A stretch of DNA of 64,000 nt from Candidatus Peribacteraceae bacterium (GTDB lineage: Bacteria; Patescibacteriota; Gracilibacteria; Peribacterales; Peribacteraceae): contig JAGOTD010000003.1 of NCBI GenBank assembly GCA_018061945.1, positions 109,928-173,927 on the forward strand, written 5' to 3'. Below, piece after piece: positions 1 through 6,864 of this stretch. The notes beneath the pieces were generated by a model. That model was not told the origin of the DNA, did no database searches, and saw only the letters and a program-made list of their open reading frames with translations. The position numbers and the translations under genes were made by a program. Position 1 is the first letter of the stretch. Every line of letters starts with the position of its first letter.

Positions 1-938
1 CCTTTGGCTTGGTCAATATCGCTCGAACGCTTGGCGAACGCTGGGGGATCGAGAATGATAAAATCGTACGGCTTGAGCGCTGGCTTGCGGCGCAGAAAGT
101 CGAATGCATCTTCTGTGTACGTTGTCAGTCTGTCGCCTTCTATATTGTTAAGCGCCACGTTCTCTTTGGCTCGTTTGAGCGCTTCGCCATCGTAGTCCAC
201 AGCGTCCGCAGATAGAGCGCCACCCGCAAGGGCATTCAAGGAAAATCCGCCGACGTAACTACAGATATCGAGCACGGTTCTTCCGGCTGCATATTGCTTC
301 ACGAGGCCACGCATATCACGCTGATCCAGGAATAGTCCGGTCTTCTGGCTGCCTTCCAGCGAGATCAAATATTTGAGTCCACGTTCTTGTATTTCGATGG
401 TCGGGACCCCTTGTCCGCTCAGCCAACCTTCCTTTGGCTCGAGACCTTCTTTCTTGCGGGCTTGGCTCGTCGATTTTTCGAAGATCGCTTTTGGCTTGCA
501 GACTTCCCAGAGCGTATCGACAATCCAGCTGCGCAGTCGGTCCATGCCAAGTGTCGTGATCTGTACAACGAGCGTATCGCCATATTGATCGACAATCAGC
601 CCGGGCAGCGTATCGCCTTCGGCATTGATGAGGCGCATGGCCGTTGTCTGTTCGCCCATAAAGAGCTGCCGGCGCATATCCACAGCGCGTTTTATAGTAC
701 GACGCATGGATTCCAGTGGATCCCCGGGCTCGAACGACACAGCCCGCAGCGCGATATATGCTTTGGCGTTGTAGGTGGCGTAGCACAGAAACTGTCCTTC
801 GTGACTGCGAATTTCGGCAATGACACCGGTTTTTACCTCGGGTTTGCCGGCAATCGCGCCAGAGAAAATGGCATGATGACGGTTTTTGACATGCGCTTCG
901 CGGCCGGGTCGGAGGGTGAGGATGGGATAGTCGGGCAT
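1..938 (-). CDS. RlmI-type 23S rRNA m5C methyltransferase (3' end cut by window)
   Basis: Reads from ATG at 938 off the left edge, giving about 312 residues without the C-terminus. The N-terminus has a PUA-like domain (about residues 1-80). A Rossmann S-adenosylmethionine methyltransferase follows, with motif I VLDICSYVGGFSLN near residue 220 and motif IV DFIILDPPAF near residue 292. This order is that of the RlmI/RlmK class, which makes 5-methylcytosine in 23S rRNA. An in-frame stop lies upstream, so the start is 938 or a GTG about 27 nt earlier. It starts 14 nt after the upstream small gene on the same strand, so the two are probably cotranscribed. The family is firm; the exact target base is inferred. 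Confidence 0.88.
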   Translation of the reverse strand, partial: MPDYPILTLRPGREAHVKNRHHAIFSGAIAGKPEVKTGVIAEIRSHEGQFLCYATYNAKAYIALRAVSFEPGDPLESMRRTIKRAVDMRRQLFMGEQTTAMRLINAEGDTLPGLIVDQYGDTLVVQITTLGMDRLRSWIVDTLWEVCKPKAIFEKSTSQARKKEGLEPKEGWLSGQGVPTIEIQERGLKYLISLEGSQKTGLFLDQRDMRGLVKQYAAGRTVLDICSYVGGFSLNALAGGALSADAVDYDGEALKRAKENVALNNIEGDRLTTYTEDAFDFLRRKPALKPYDFIILDPPAFAKRSSDIDQAK

Positions 939-952
939 AGTGTCGGTAGAGA

Positions 953-1345
953 CTACCACAAATGTACGTTTGATGCCGAGTGATCATCAGCTTTTGGATC
1001 AACAGCATACGCATCCATATCATCTATCCACTCTTCAGTCATGCGGTATGCATATGTCTGCGCATCGATTGGTTCTTGAGTTACGTCTTGAGGTTGTGGA
1101 TTGGTCAATTGCGGCTGACTGAAAAGAAGTGCATGCATGTCAGATGTATGGCCATTGCCATTTTTTGTATGTGCTTGAGGCGTTTTATTTTTGTCAGGAT
1201 TTAATCGGTCATTAAATATCCTTCTTGTTGTTTCGAGCATTTTGTTCATTCGTACTCGAGCTTTTCCATGCTTTTTTGTGTGCTCCATAAACTTTAGATG
1301 CGGCCCTAGTGGCATTCGATCTGATGACAGTTTTGCGATACTCAT
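953..1345 (-). CDS. small basic hypothetical protein, leaderless
   Basis: 130 residues, Lys/Arg/His-rich in the N-terminal half and Gln/Asp-rich toward the C-terminus, with no signal peptide or membrane segment. I do not recognise the family. Support for it being real comes from its position: a promoter with TTGACA (1374-1379) and TTATAT (1350-1355), 18 bp apart, puts the transcription start on or next to its ATG. Its stop lies 14 nt before the rRNA methyltransferase start, which suggests a two-gene operon. Confidence 0.6.
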   Translation of the reverse strand: MSIAKLSSDRMPLGPHLKFMEHTKKHGKARVRMNKMLETTRRIFNDRLNPDKNKTPQAHTKNGNGHTSDMHALLFSQPQLTNPQPQDVTQEPIDAQTYAYRMTEEWIDDMDAYAVDPKADDHSASNVHLW

Positions 1346-1349
1346 AGAT

Positions 1350-1379
1350 ATATAATGGATTAAAAATTTATAATGTCAA
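1350..1379 (-). promoter_or_regulatory. promoter of leaderless gene 953-1345
   Basis: On the minus strand TTGACA and TTATAT are separated by 18 bp, with the -10 ending 4 nt before the ATG at 1345. The predicted start point falls within the start codon, leaving no room for a ribosome binding site. Confidence 0.6.
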
Positions 1380-1458
1380 TATTTGTTACAGTGTGCCAAT
1401 GCAGTGTGAAATATGTGTCATTTGTATCTCAGTACATCTATAAATAGAGAAAAATTTC

Positions 1459-1467
1459 TGCTATAAT
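1459..1467 (+). promoter_or_regulatory. extended -10 promoter, leaderless
   Basis: TGCTATAAT is a perfect extended -10 box ending 9 nt before the ATG at 1477. No good -35 box is present. Transcription should start 1-3 nt before the start codon. Confidence 0.65.
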
Positions 1468-1476
1468 GCTATCCAT

Positions 1477-1992
1477 ATGTACACAACTACCCAACTCCCA
1501 GACGCAATGCCAGATATCGAGAAGCCAACGCTTCTTCTTATTTGCGATACACACCACTGCCGCATTATCGATGTCGGCGGTAAGACAGTTATGACTCACG
1601 GTCAGGTTGATTCCAAGGAGCACGAAACGACCGACAGACCCGACAAAATGGGTTCGCCAACCGGCATGACACACGGAGCCGTCGAAATGGACCAAGTCGA
1701 AGGCAACCGCCTGCACGAGTTCTCGAATGTCGTTTCTAAGCACCTCGACGATGTCATCCGCGATCAGAAAATCGAAGAAGTGTACATCGCTGCGCCAGAC
1801 AAGTTTTTAGCTGAGCTCAAAAAGCATTTGTCGAAGCACACCGTCAGCATTACCAAGAAGATTATCGATGGAAACTTTATGCACGAATCCTTGCATCAGA
1901 TCCTCATCCGCCTACGCCCAGACTTGGAAGAGGCGATCAAGAAGCTGCGCTCTCAGGAGAACTATAGTGAGAAGAACCACCTACCGAAATAA
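1477..1992 (+). CDS. host-attachment/eRF1-like fold family protein
   Basis: 171 residues resembling the 'protein required for attachment to host cells' family (Host_attach), which shares an RNase H-like fold with archaeal Pelota/eRF1 middle domains. Visible features are a beta-rich start (LLLICDTHHCRIIDVGG), a variable His/Asp-rich stretch (about 45-75) and a C-terminal half with VYIAAPDKFLAEL and a helical tail. No signal peptide is visible, so despite the family name the protein is probably cytosolic. Its molecular function is not established. An extended -10 just upstream makes the mRNA leaderless. The gene ends against a repeat that also abuts the convergent neighbour. Confidence 0.7.
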   Translation: MYTTTQLPDAMPDIEKPTLLLICDTHHCRIIDVGGKTVMTHGQVDSKEHETTDRPDKMGSPTGMTHGAVEMDQVEGNRLHEFSNVVSKHLDDVIRDQKIEEVYIAAPDKFLAELKKHLSKHTVSITKKIIDGNFMHESLHQILIRLRPDLEEAIKKLRSQENYSEKNHLPK

Positions 1993-2066
1993 CGAATTAC
2001 GAATCGCGAAGTACGAATTACGAGGTTTTAGTATCTCGTAATTCGCAATTCGTACGTCGTAATTCG
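1990..2066 (+). repeat. R1 array (7-nt CGAATTA units), two inverted arms
   Basis: Arms built of 7-nt units (CGAATTA, CGAATCG, CGAAGTA) are followed after about 10 nt by their inverted counterpart. The array fills the gap between two convergent stop codons exactly, so transcripts from either side would fold into a long hairpin. Confidence 0.85.
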
Positions 2067-2067
2067 T

Positions 2068-2865
2068 TCATGCTGCTGCATCCGGACAAATCGACCGATA
2101 CGGACAGCGCTTGCACTTCTCGATGGTCGGCTTTGCCGTAAAATCTTGTTGCTCGATCCCATCGATCACTTCGCGAATGCTGATCATCGCATCTGTTAAG
2201 ATTATTTCCGATCGCTTGGTTTGGATTTCGAGTGTCTGATCTTCGCGTAAAAATAGCAAGCTCAAGCTGGCAACTGGCTCATTCCACAGTGTTTGTGCTG
2301 CTTTGGCGTAAATAGACAGCTGCAAATCTTCATCCACATGCTCCTGTTCTCTGGGTGCCGATGATTTGAAATCGATAATATGCAATCCATCGGCCGATCG
2401 CTCCACTCTATCGAGGCGACCACTTAGCTTGGAAAGAGGGGAATCGGTGTGAATTACTTCCACTGCAAAGCTTTTTTCAACTCCCACTATTTCGCGTCTG
2501 CGCGCTTTCCACCAATCAAAAAAATGTGTGAGCGCTGCTTTGCCTTTGGCAAAGGCAATATTGGCGTCATCGACTGTTGGATAAGTATTATTGATAAAGT
2601 TCTCGTTCCATAGCTTAAGTAAACTCGGCAAATCGAGTGTGAGTAGCGGCTTTGGTGCTGCTTCCATAAACAGTGTCAGCTGATTGATCTCCTCCGGATT
2701 CTGTATCTGCATTTCCAGCTCGCCCCAATATTTGAGGGTATTATGCAGGCTGGAACCGTAGCTTTCTGCAGGGGAAATCGGCCGCGCGATTTTTCGCACA
2801 TACGCAAATTCGTACTGTTTAGGGCAGCGTTGGTAGGTCGAAAGTTGCGAGTAGGACAGCGGCAT
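2068..2865 (-). CDS. RecB/Cas4-type PD-(D/E)XK nuclease with Fe-S cysteines
   Basis: 265 residues of the PDDEXK_1 type. The N-terminus has YSQLSTYQRCPKQYEF with the first cluster cysteine at residue 14. The nuclease core shows GRLDRVE followed by the catalytic strand IIDFKSS, and then a QLSIYAKA helix. The C-terminal CKRCPYRSIC supplies three further cysteines, giving the four-Cys iron-sulphur arrangement of AddB/Cas4-like nucleases. No cas genes are near, so this is not a CRISPR Cas4 by context. It is the last gene of a three-gene minus-strand operon (4601 to 2068), 20 nt after the preceding stop. A role in DNA end processing or repair is inferred. Confidence 0.85.
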   Translation of the reverse strand: MPLSYSQLSTYQRCPKQYEFAYVRKIARPISPAESYGSSLHNTLKYWGELEMQIQNPEEINQLTLFMEAAPKPLLTLDLPSLLKLWNENFINNTYPTVDDANIAFAKGKAALTHFFDWWKARRREIVGVEKSFAVEVIHTDSPLSKLSGRLDRVERSADGLHIIDFKSSAPREQEHVDEDLQLSIYAKAAQTLWNEPVASLSLLFLREDQTLEIQTKRSEIILTDAMISIREVIDGIEQQDFTAKPTIEKCKRCPYRSICPDAAA

Positions 2866-2885
2866 GTGCTTCTATTCTACTCCGT

Positions 2886-4358
2886 TTAGGGCTTTGGTGC
2901 TGCGGGTGGGGTTGTTGGGATGGAGGCAGCTACAGGTTCCCAATTGCCGCCCTTAAATTCCCACTTTTTTGTCGGGTTTGTTAAGTCAGTATTAGAGAAT
3001 TGGGCGAACGCTACGGGAGGAATATTTGAATCCGCAACGAGCATAGTTGGCGTCTCAAGCTTTACGATATTTACACCTGGTGAGTCAGCTGCTTTTGCAA
3101 TGCGCAAAGTAGTTATTCCTGTATGAATTTCTGGCTTCTCAAATAGTTCATCCATTTTTCCGAGCATATCGGCTGTCATATTCGTCGGTATGCGCATTTC
3201 TTTTACTGGTTTCCAGGCAAGTTCCGTTGGCTTACTAGCATCTATCATGCGAAGAGAATCAGCTTTTTTTATTGTCGCGAGAACCACTTTCAAGCCGTCT
3301 GCTTGAGAACCCGAAATCGCAGCTCCGTCTTTGAACTGGCTGGCATCGACATTGATGTTCCACTTATCAGCTGCTTTTGTGGCTCCAATTTCATTGCTTG
3401 TATTGAGCGTGACGGATCCCAAGTGTGGAATGCTAGACTTCTCCGTTATATCTTTGACAATAGCTGCTTCCTTGGCCTTTTCTTCCGGTGTGGCGTTCTC
3501 CATTCGCTTTGCATTCAAGAATGCGGATGGATTGGCAAAATCAGCAACAGTGATCGTGATTTCCGGCAAATTTTTAAACTTCTGACAATCAACAACTAGC
3601 TGCGCAGCAGTTTTTTTGAGCGCTTCCGGATTAATTGTTTCCAGTTCTAAGTCCGATACTTTTTCATCGAAAATAATTTTCGGTTGCTGACCTGGCTTAT
3701 TGGCTTTCTTGATGAGATTGCTGATGTCGCGGATGACGATTTTCTTTTCTTTGGTGGCGATAAAATTCTTGGCGTACTCGCCGATAAACGGCACGTCTTT
3801 CATCTGCTTGGCGATGAAAATCGTTATTTGATCAACGAAAGTCGAGATAGCCGACATTGGCAGTTTGCTAATGACAGACGCCATCATAACGCCTGTGGCA
3901 TTTTTTGAACTCGTGAGCATTTTTACGACTGCATCTTTACCTTTGCTAAAATTCCTTTCCAAAAAGCTTTCTGCAGTTGGTATGTCGCTCTCGCTCGCTT
4001 CGGGGGCTTTTTTGGCTAGTTCTTGCAAGAACTGTATTCGCGCATTCAGTATTGCGAGATCGCGATCTACTTTCTTGTCATGCTCAACATCATCGATGGC
4101 ATTTTCTGCCTTCTCACCTATTGTTTGCATTGTATCTGTTTTAAGTTTTTGCAGTTCTAGTGCCCAATTTTTCAATGTCGGCGCATCTATATTTGCCTCA
4201 CTTTTTTTTGCGATCACTTCTTGGGCAATCTGGCCATGCTCTTCTTCGGTCTTTGCTGCATCAATTCGTTTGCGTAGCTCATCAAGCGTGAGCGCTTTTG
4301 GCGTCTCTGGAGGTGTGGATGGAGGAGATGCTGAGGGGATTTCTGCTGGATTTGTCAT
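2886..4358 (-). CDS. hypothetical protein, 490 residues
   Basis: I do not recognise this protein. It has Pro/Thr-rich low-complexity ends (first 20 and last 15 residues), a long charged helical N-terminal third that looks coiled-coil (about 25-130), and a weakly hydrophobic stretch around 150-200 that does not read as a clear membrane segment. A mixed alpha/beta remainder contains repeated 'TLN/ITV' strands. No catalytic motif is evident. It lies between a small helical protein and a RecB-like nuclease in the same operon, so the three may act together, but nothing in the sequence states how. Confidence 0.75.
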   Translation of the reverse strand: MTNPAEIPSASPPSTPPETPKALTLDELRKRIDAAKTEEEHGQIAQEVIAKKSEANIDAPTLKNWALELQKLKTDTMQTIGEKAENAIDDVEHDKKVDRDLAILNARIQFLQELAKKAPEASESDIPTAESFLERNFSKGKDAVVKMLTSSKNATGVMMASVISKLPMSAISTFVDQITIFIAKQMKDVPFIGEYAKNFIATKEKKIVIRDISNLIKKANKPGQQPKIIFDEKVSDLELETINPEALKKTAAQLVVDCQKFKNLPEITITVADFANPSAFLNAKRMENATPEEKAKEAAIVKDITEKSSIPHLGSVTLNTSNEIGATKAADKWNINVDASQFKDGAAISGSQADGLKVVLATIKKADSLRMIDASKPTELAWKPVKEMRIPTNMTADMLGKMDELFEKPEIHTGITTLRIAKAADSPGVNIVKLETPTMLVADSNIPPVAFAQFSNTDLTNPTKKWEFKGGNWEPVAASIPTTPPAAPKP

Positions 4359-4391
4359 ACAAAGAAAGAGGAAGCGTAGAAGGTGTTAGAA

Positions 4392-4601
4392 TCAGGCAGC
4401 AGCGTTCGTTTTCACATAAGTTTCCATTTCACTATTCCATGGCAGAGTGGCTGCACTTGCGAGAATGGCCGCTAGTTTCTCGCGTTGATCATGAGTCATA
4501 GTTGCAAGAGTAGTGAGCCAATGCGTTTTTTCGTCGTCTCTCAGTAATCGAGACACGCGAATCTCTTCTTCCAGATTGGTGGTGGTATTTGTTTGTGGCA
4601 T
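4392..4601 (-). CDS. small helical hypothetical protein
   Basis: 69 residues, mostly charged helix (LEEEIRVSRLLRDDEKTHWL...), family unknown. The start is set at ATG 4601 because TATAAT and then AAGGAGA stand directly before it on the minus strand. A longer reading beginning at 4649 would translate the promoter itself. It is the first gene of the operon that ends with the RecB-like nuclease. A short helical protein in front of a nuclease could be a regulator or subunit (inference). Confidence 0.65.
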   Translation of the reverse strand: MPQTNTTTNLEEEIRVSRLLRDDEKTHWLTTLATMTHDQREKLAAILASAATLPWNSEMETYVKTNAAA

Positions 4602-4618
4602 TCTCCTTATTATACCGG
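4602..4618 (-). promoter_or_regulatory. -10 box and Shine-Dalgarno deciding the 4601 start
   Basis: Minus-strand TATAAT is followed immediately by AAGGAGA and ATG. The ribosome site overlaps the region just after the -10, so the leader must be extremely short. Confidence 0.6.
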
Positions 4619-4661
4619 AAAAAGCCGTTTTTTGGAAGGAGTGGAGCAAGGGGCACGTTTT

Positions 4662-4670
4662 TGCTATACT
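4662..4670 (+). promoter_or_regulatory. extended -10 promoter of hibernation factor gene
   Basis: TGCTATACT lies 27 nt before ATG 4698. The short leader (about 20 nt, CA-rich) has no Shine-Dalgarno sequence. Confidence 0.6.
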
Positions 4671-4697
4671 AGGGTCTCACTTCCACCCAAAACCACC

Positions 4698-5045
4698 ATG
4701 CACGTCGAACATTTTGAAAAAGGTATCCGCTACAGCGATCAGGATCTGATTTTACTCGCCAAAAAGATCGGCAAACTGGCGACGTATTGCAAGAGACTTA
4801 AAGACGAAGGCTCATCTATCCGCGTCGAAGCAGAGCGCGAAGACACAAAAAAGGCTAACGATCGCGTCAATGTACAGATTACTGTTCACTTGCCGCAGAA
4901 AGTACTGCGCGCCGAGTCGCTGAAGACAGATGCTCTCACCGGCGTTGATCGTTGTATTGATAAGCTTGAGCCGCAGATCAAGAAATACAAGGAAATGCAC
5001 ACAGGAAAGGGAAAGGTGCAAGCTGCAGGCCGCCGCGCTGAATAG
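4698..5045 (+). CDS. ribosome hibernation promoting factor (HPF/RaiA family)
   Basis: 115 residues with the S30AE/sigma-54 modulation fold: a beta-alpha-beta start (IRYSDQDLILLAKKIGKL), a central strand pair (SIRVEAER and VNVQITVHLPQ) and the typical C-terminal helix (VDRCIDKLEPQIKKYKE). Proteins of this family bind the decoding centre of the 30S subunit and silence ribosomes in poor growth. It lacks the long-form C-terminal dimerisation domain, so it is the short form. ATG 4698 is chosen because upstream ATGs would translate the promoter. A strong terminator follows 28 nt after the stop. Confidence 0.88.
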   Translation: MHVEHFEKGIRYSDQDLILLAKKIGKLATYCKRLKDEGSSIRVEAEREDTKKANDRVNVQITVHLPQKVLRAESLKTDALTGVDRCIDKLEPQIKKYKEMHTGKGKVQAAGRRAE

Positions 5046-5073
5046 GTTTGATGATTATTCATCGATGATAATA

Positions 5074-5104
5074 AAAAACCCACTCGCTTGAGTGGGTTTT
5101 TTTA
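5074..5104. terminator. bidirectional intrinsic terminator
   Basis: A hairpin of AACCCACTC and GAGTGGGTT around GCTT, flanked by A and T runs on both sides. It can end transcripts of the hibernation factor gene (+) and of the bL25 gene (-). Confidence 0.9.
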
Positions 5105-5129
5105 AAGACAATCAATAAGTAATGTGCGA

Positions 5130-5816
5130 TTATTTCTTGTCCTTCGCGTCTTTTGCATCCTTGGCAGGAGCAGCACCGGCTGCAGGAGCAGCGGCAGCAG
5201 CGGCACCTTCGGCACCTGGAGCAGCAGCACCTTCGACTGGAGCAACCACTTCAGCCACTTCTTCTTTGCGTGGTTCCTGTACGATAGCGATAACAGTTTC
5301 TGGTGTATCCTTTAACTCAACGCCGTGTGGCAGTGTAACCGCACCGGCAAGAATCGTGTTGTTGAATTCTTTGAGAGAGCTGATATCGACCTGAATATCG
5401 TGTGGAAGATCTTTTGGCAAACAAGTGATCGTGAGAGAGGAGTGGATTTTGACGAGGATACCGCCCAATTCCTTTACCGCGAGAGATTCGCCTGCAAAAA
5501 CCAACGGCACGTGCGTTGTGACCTTCTTGGCCATATCGACGGCGTACAAATCGACGTGTTCGAATGCACCGGATACAGGCTCGAATGTGATTGCGTGAAT
5601 AAGAGACGGCACTTTGTGACCATCGATGTGTACTTCTACCAATGTGCTTTCGCCAGCCTTTCCGTAAACGGAGCGCAGATCTTTTGTGGAGCACTTAATG
5701 CTCGTATTCTGCATCTTGCTGCCGTAAATAACGCCTGGAGTTTCACCTCCTTTGCGCAGCAAATGGGCTTTGTCTGCAGGTAAACGCTTTGAAACAGTGA
5801 GTTGGATAGAGTCCAT
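5130..5816 (-). CDS. rplY: large ribosomal subunit protein bL25 (CTC form)
   Basis: 228 residues. The N-terminal 5S-rRNA-binding L25 domain (about 1-95; LLRKGGETPGVIYG) is followed by the TL5/CTC C-terminal beta domain (about 95-185). The tail (190-228) is almost only Ala, Pro, Gly and ends in Lys/Asp repeats. The long CTC form is usual outside the gamma-proteobacteria. The tail is longer and more Ala-rich than typical and is probably disordered. A TAATCT box lies about 9 nt before the ATG, with no Shine-Dalgarno, so the leader is very short. A bidirectional terminator follows the stop. Confidence 0.93.
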   Translation of the reverse strand: MDSIQLTVSKRLPADKAHLLRKGGETPGVIYGSKMQNTSIKCSTKDLRSVYGKAGESTLVEVHIDGHKVPSLIHAITFEPVSGAFEHVDLYAVDMAKKVTTHVPLVFAGESLAVKELGGILVKIHSSLTITCLPKDLPHDIQVDISSLKEFNNTILAGAVTLPHGVELKDTPETVIAIVQEPRKEEVAEVVAPVEGAAAPGAEGAAAAAAPAAGAAPAKDAKDAKDKK

Positions 5817-5868
5817 AGTTGAGGTAGATTAGTGATATTTGGCTCTGGGGTCAAGCTGAAGGTGTGTT

Positions 5869-5951
5869 TAGGTAAGGTATGTAAGGTAGGTATCGTACGT
5901 ATGGTAGGTAAAAATACGTACCTTACTTACTGTACTTACCATACCTACAAT
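5869..5951 (+). repeat. R2 array (9-nt GTAAGGTAG units), inverted arms
   Basis: 9-nt units such as GTAAGGTAG, GTATCGTAC and GTATGGTAG, then the inverse complement as a second arm. It ends 5 nt before the stop codon of the glycosyltransferase gene. Confidence 0.85.
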
Positions 5952-5955
5952 ACTT

Positions 5956-6741
5956 TCATGCTTTTCTCCACTTCCAAAAATATTTCAGCGCACTTTGCAG
6001 ATGAATCCGTGTCGTTTTCTTCATCAGCAGCGACAGAATGCCGCCTTCGCTTAAACGTTGCCTGCGATCTGGCACGCGAATAAACGGCGCGTAGAGAACC
6101 GATTTCCCTAGATTTGTGCACCGCCGGCAGAGATCGATATCTTCGAAAAACAAGAAAAAGCGGGGATCGAATCCGCCGAGTTCTTCGAAGAGGGATGTTT
6201 TCATCAGCAAGCAGGCACCGACCAGCCAATCGACTGTGATCGGCGTGGAGCTGGCCGTATCAATAGACGCGTTATGTTCGGCATGCCATTTTGTCGATTG
6301 TAATCGCTTGGTGATCAAATCTTTCCAGCGCGGAAATGGTCGGGCCGACGGGCGAATCGATCCGTCGGGATGCACGAGTGCGGGGCCGACAATACCGGCC
6401 TGTGGATGCGCTTTAAGTACGGCGAGCATTTGCGCGAGTGCCTCGGGTGGCAGGGGATTATCTGGATTGATAATCAGTAAATACTCACCGGTTGCAAAGC
6501 GCTCTCCCATATTATTGCCCTGACCGTAGCCGCAATTGGTGCGACTTTCGATAATTTTGACTGCACGATCACTGCGAAATCGAGCGCGCAGCATAGGAGT
6601 CGATTCATCATCCGAATGATTGTCGATAATAATAATTTCGAGTGCATCAGCAATGGTCTGATTTTTGAGCGCCAGCACGCACTTCGCCGTTTCTTGCGGG
6701 CTGCGATAGTTTAAGACAAGAGCTGAGATAAGAGTCGGCAC
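5956..6741 (-). CDS. family 2 glycosyltransferase (rhamnosyltransferase-like)
   Basis: 261 residues of GT-A fold. Visible are the nucleotide-binding start ALVLNYRS, IIIIDNHSDD (about 36-45), the metal-binding NPDN replacing DXD (about 92) and the late FFEDIDLCRR motif (about 196-205) typical of WbbL-like enzymes. These transfer a sugar, often rhamnose, from a nucleotide donor to a cell-surface glycan at the inner membrane. The start is GTG at 6741. A TAGAAT box (6748-6753) ends 6 nt before it, so translation is probably leaderless from a GTG. The substrate is unknown. Confidence 0.88.
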   Translation of the reverse strand: MPTLISALVLNYRSPQETAKCVLALKNQTIADALEIIIIDNHSDDESTPMLRARFRSDRAVKIIESRTNCGYGQGNNMGERFATGEYLLIINPDNPLPPEALAQMLAVLKAHPQAGIVGPALVHPDGSIRPSARPFPRWKDLITKRLQSTKWHAEHNASIDTASSTPITVDWLVGACLLMKTSLFEELGGFDPRFFLFFEDIDLCRRCTNLGKSVLYAPFIRVPDRRQRLSEGGILSLLMKKTTRIHLQSALKYFWKWRKA

Positions 6742-6771
6742 GCGTTAATTCTATCGTACTTTCTCAGGAGA

Positions 6772-6840
6772 GCGAATTACGAATATCGAATTACGAAGTA
6801 CGATCATTCGTAATTCGTGCGTCGTACTTCGCAATTCGTT
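6772..6840 (+). repeat. R1 array, two inverted arms
   Basis: CGAATTACGAAG-type units in the left arm and the inverse in the right arm. It lies between the divergent glycosyltransferase and uvrC genes, so here it cannot be only a terminator. Confidence 0.85.
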
Positions 6841-6864
6841 TCCATTTTGTTGTACCATACTCCC

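Noticed and set aside
316..1023. 235-residue frame on the minus strand
   Set aside because: Out of frame with the rRNA methyltransferase, whose motifs lie in the frame starting at 938; composition (Arg/Ser/Cys-rich) is that of a shadow frame.
1990..2066. CRISPR array, suggested by regularly spaced short repeats
   Set aside because: Units of 7-11 nt are contiguous with no spacers, and no cas genes are present.
2068..2865. Cas4 nuclease
   Set aside because: Fe-S cysteines and nuclease core fit, but the AddB/RecB-like family fits equally and there is no CRISPR context.
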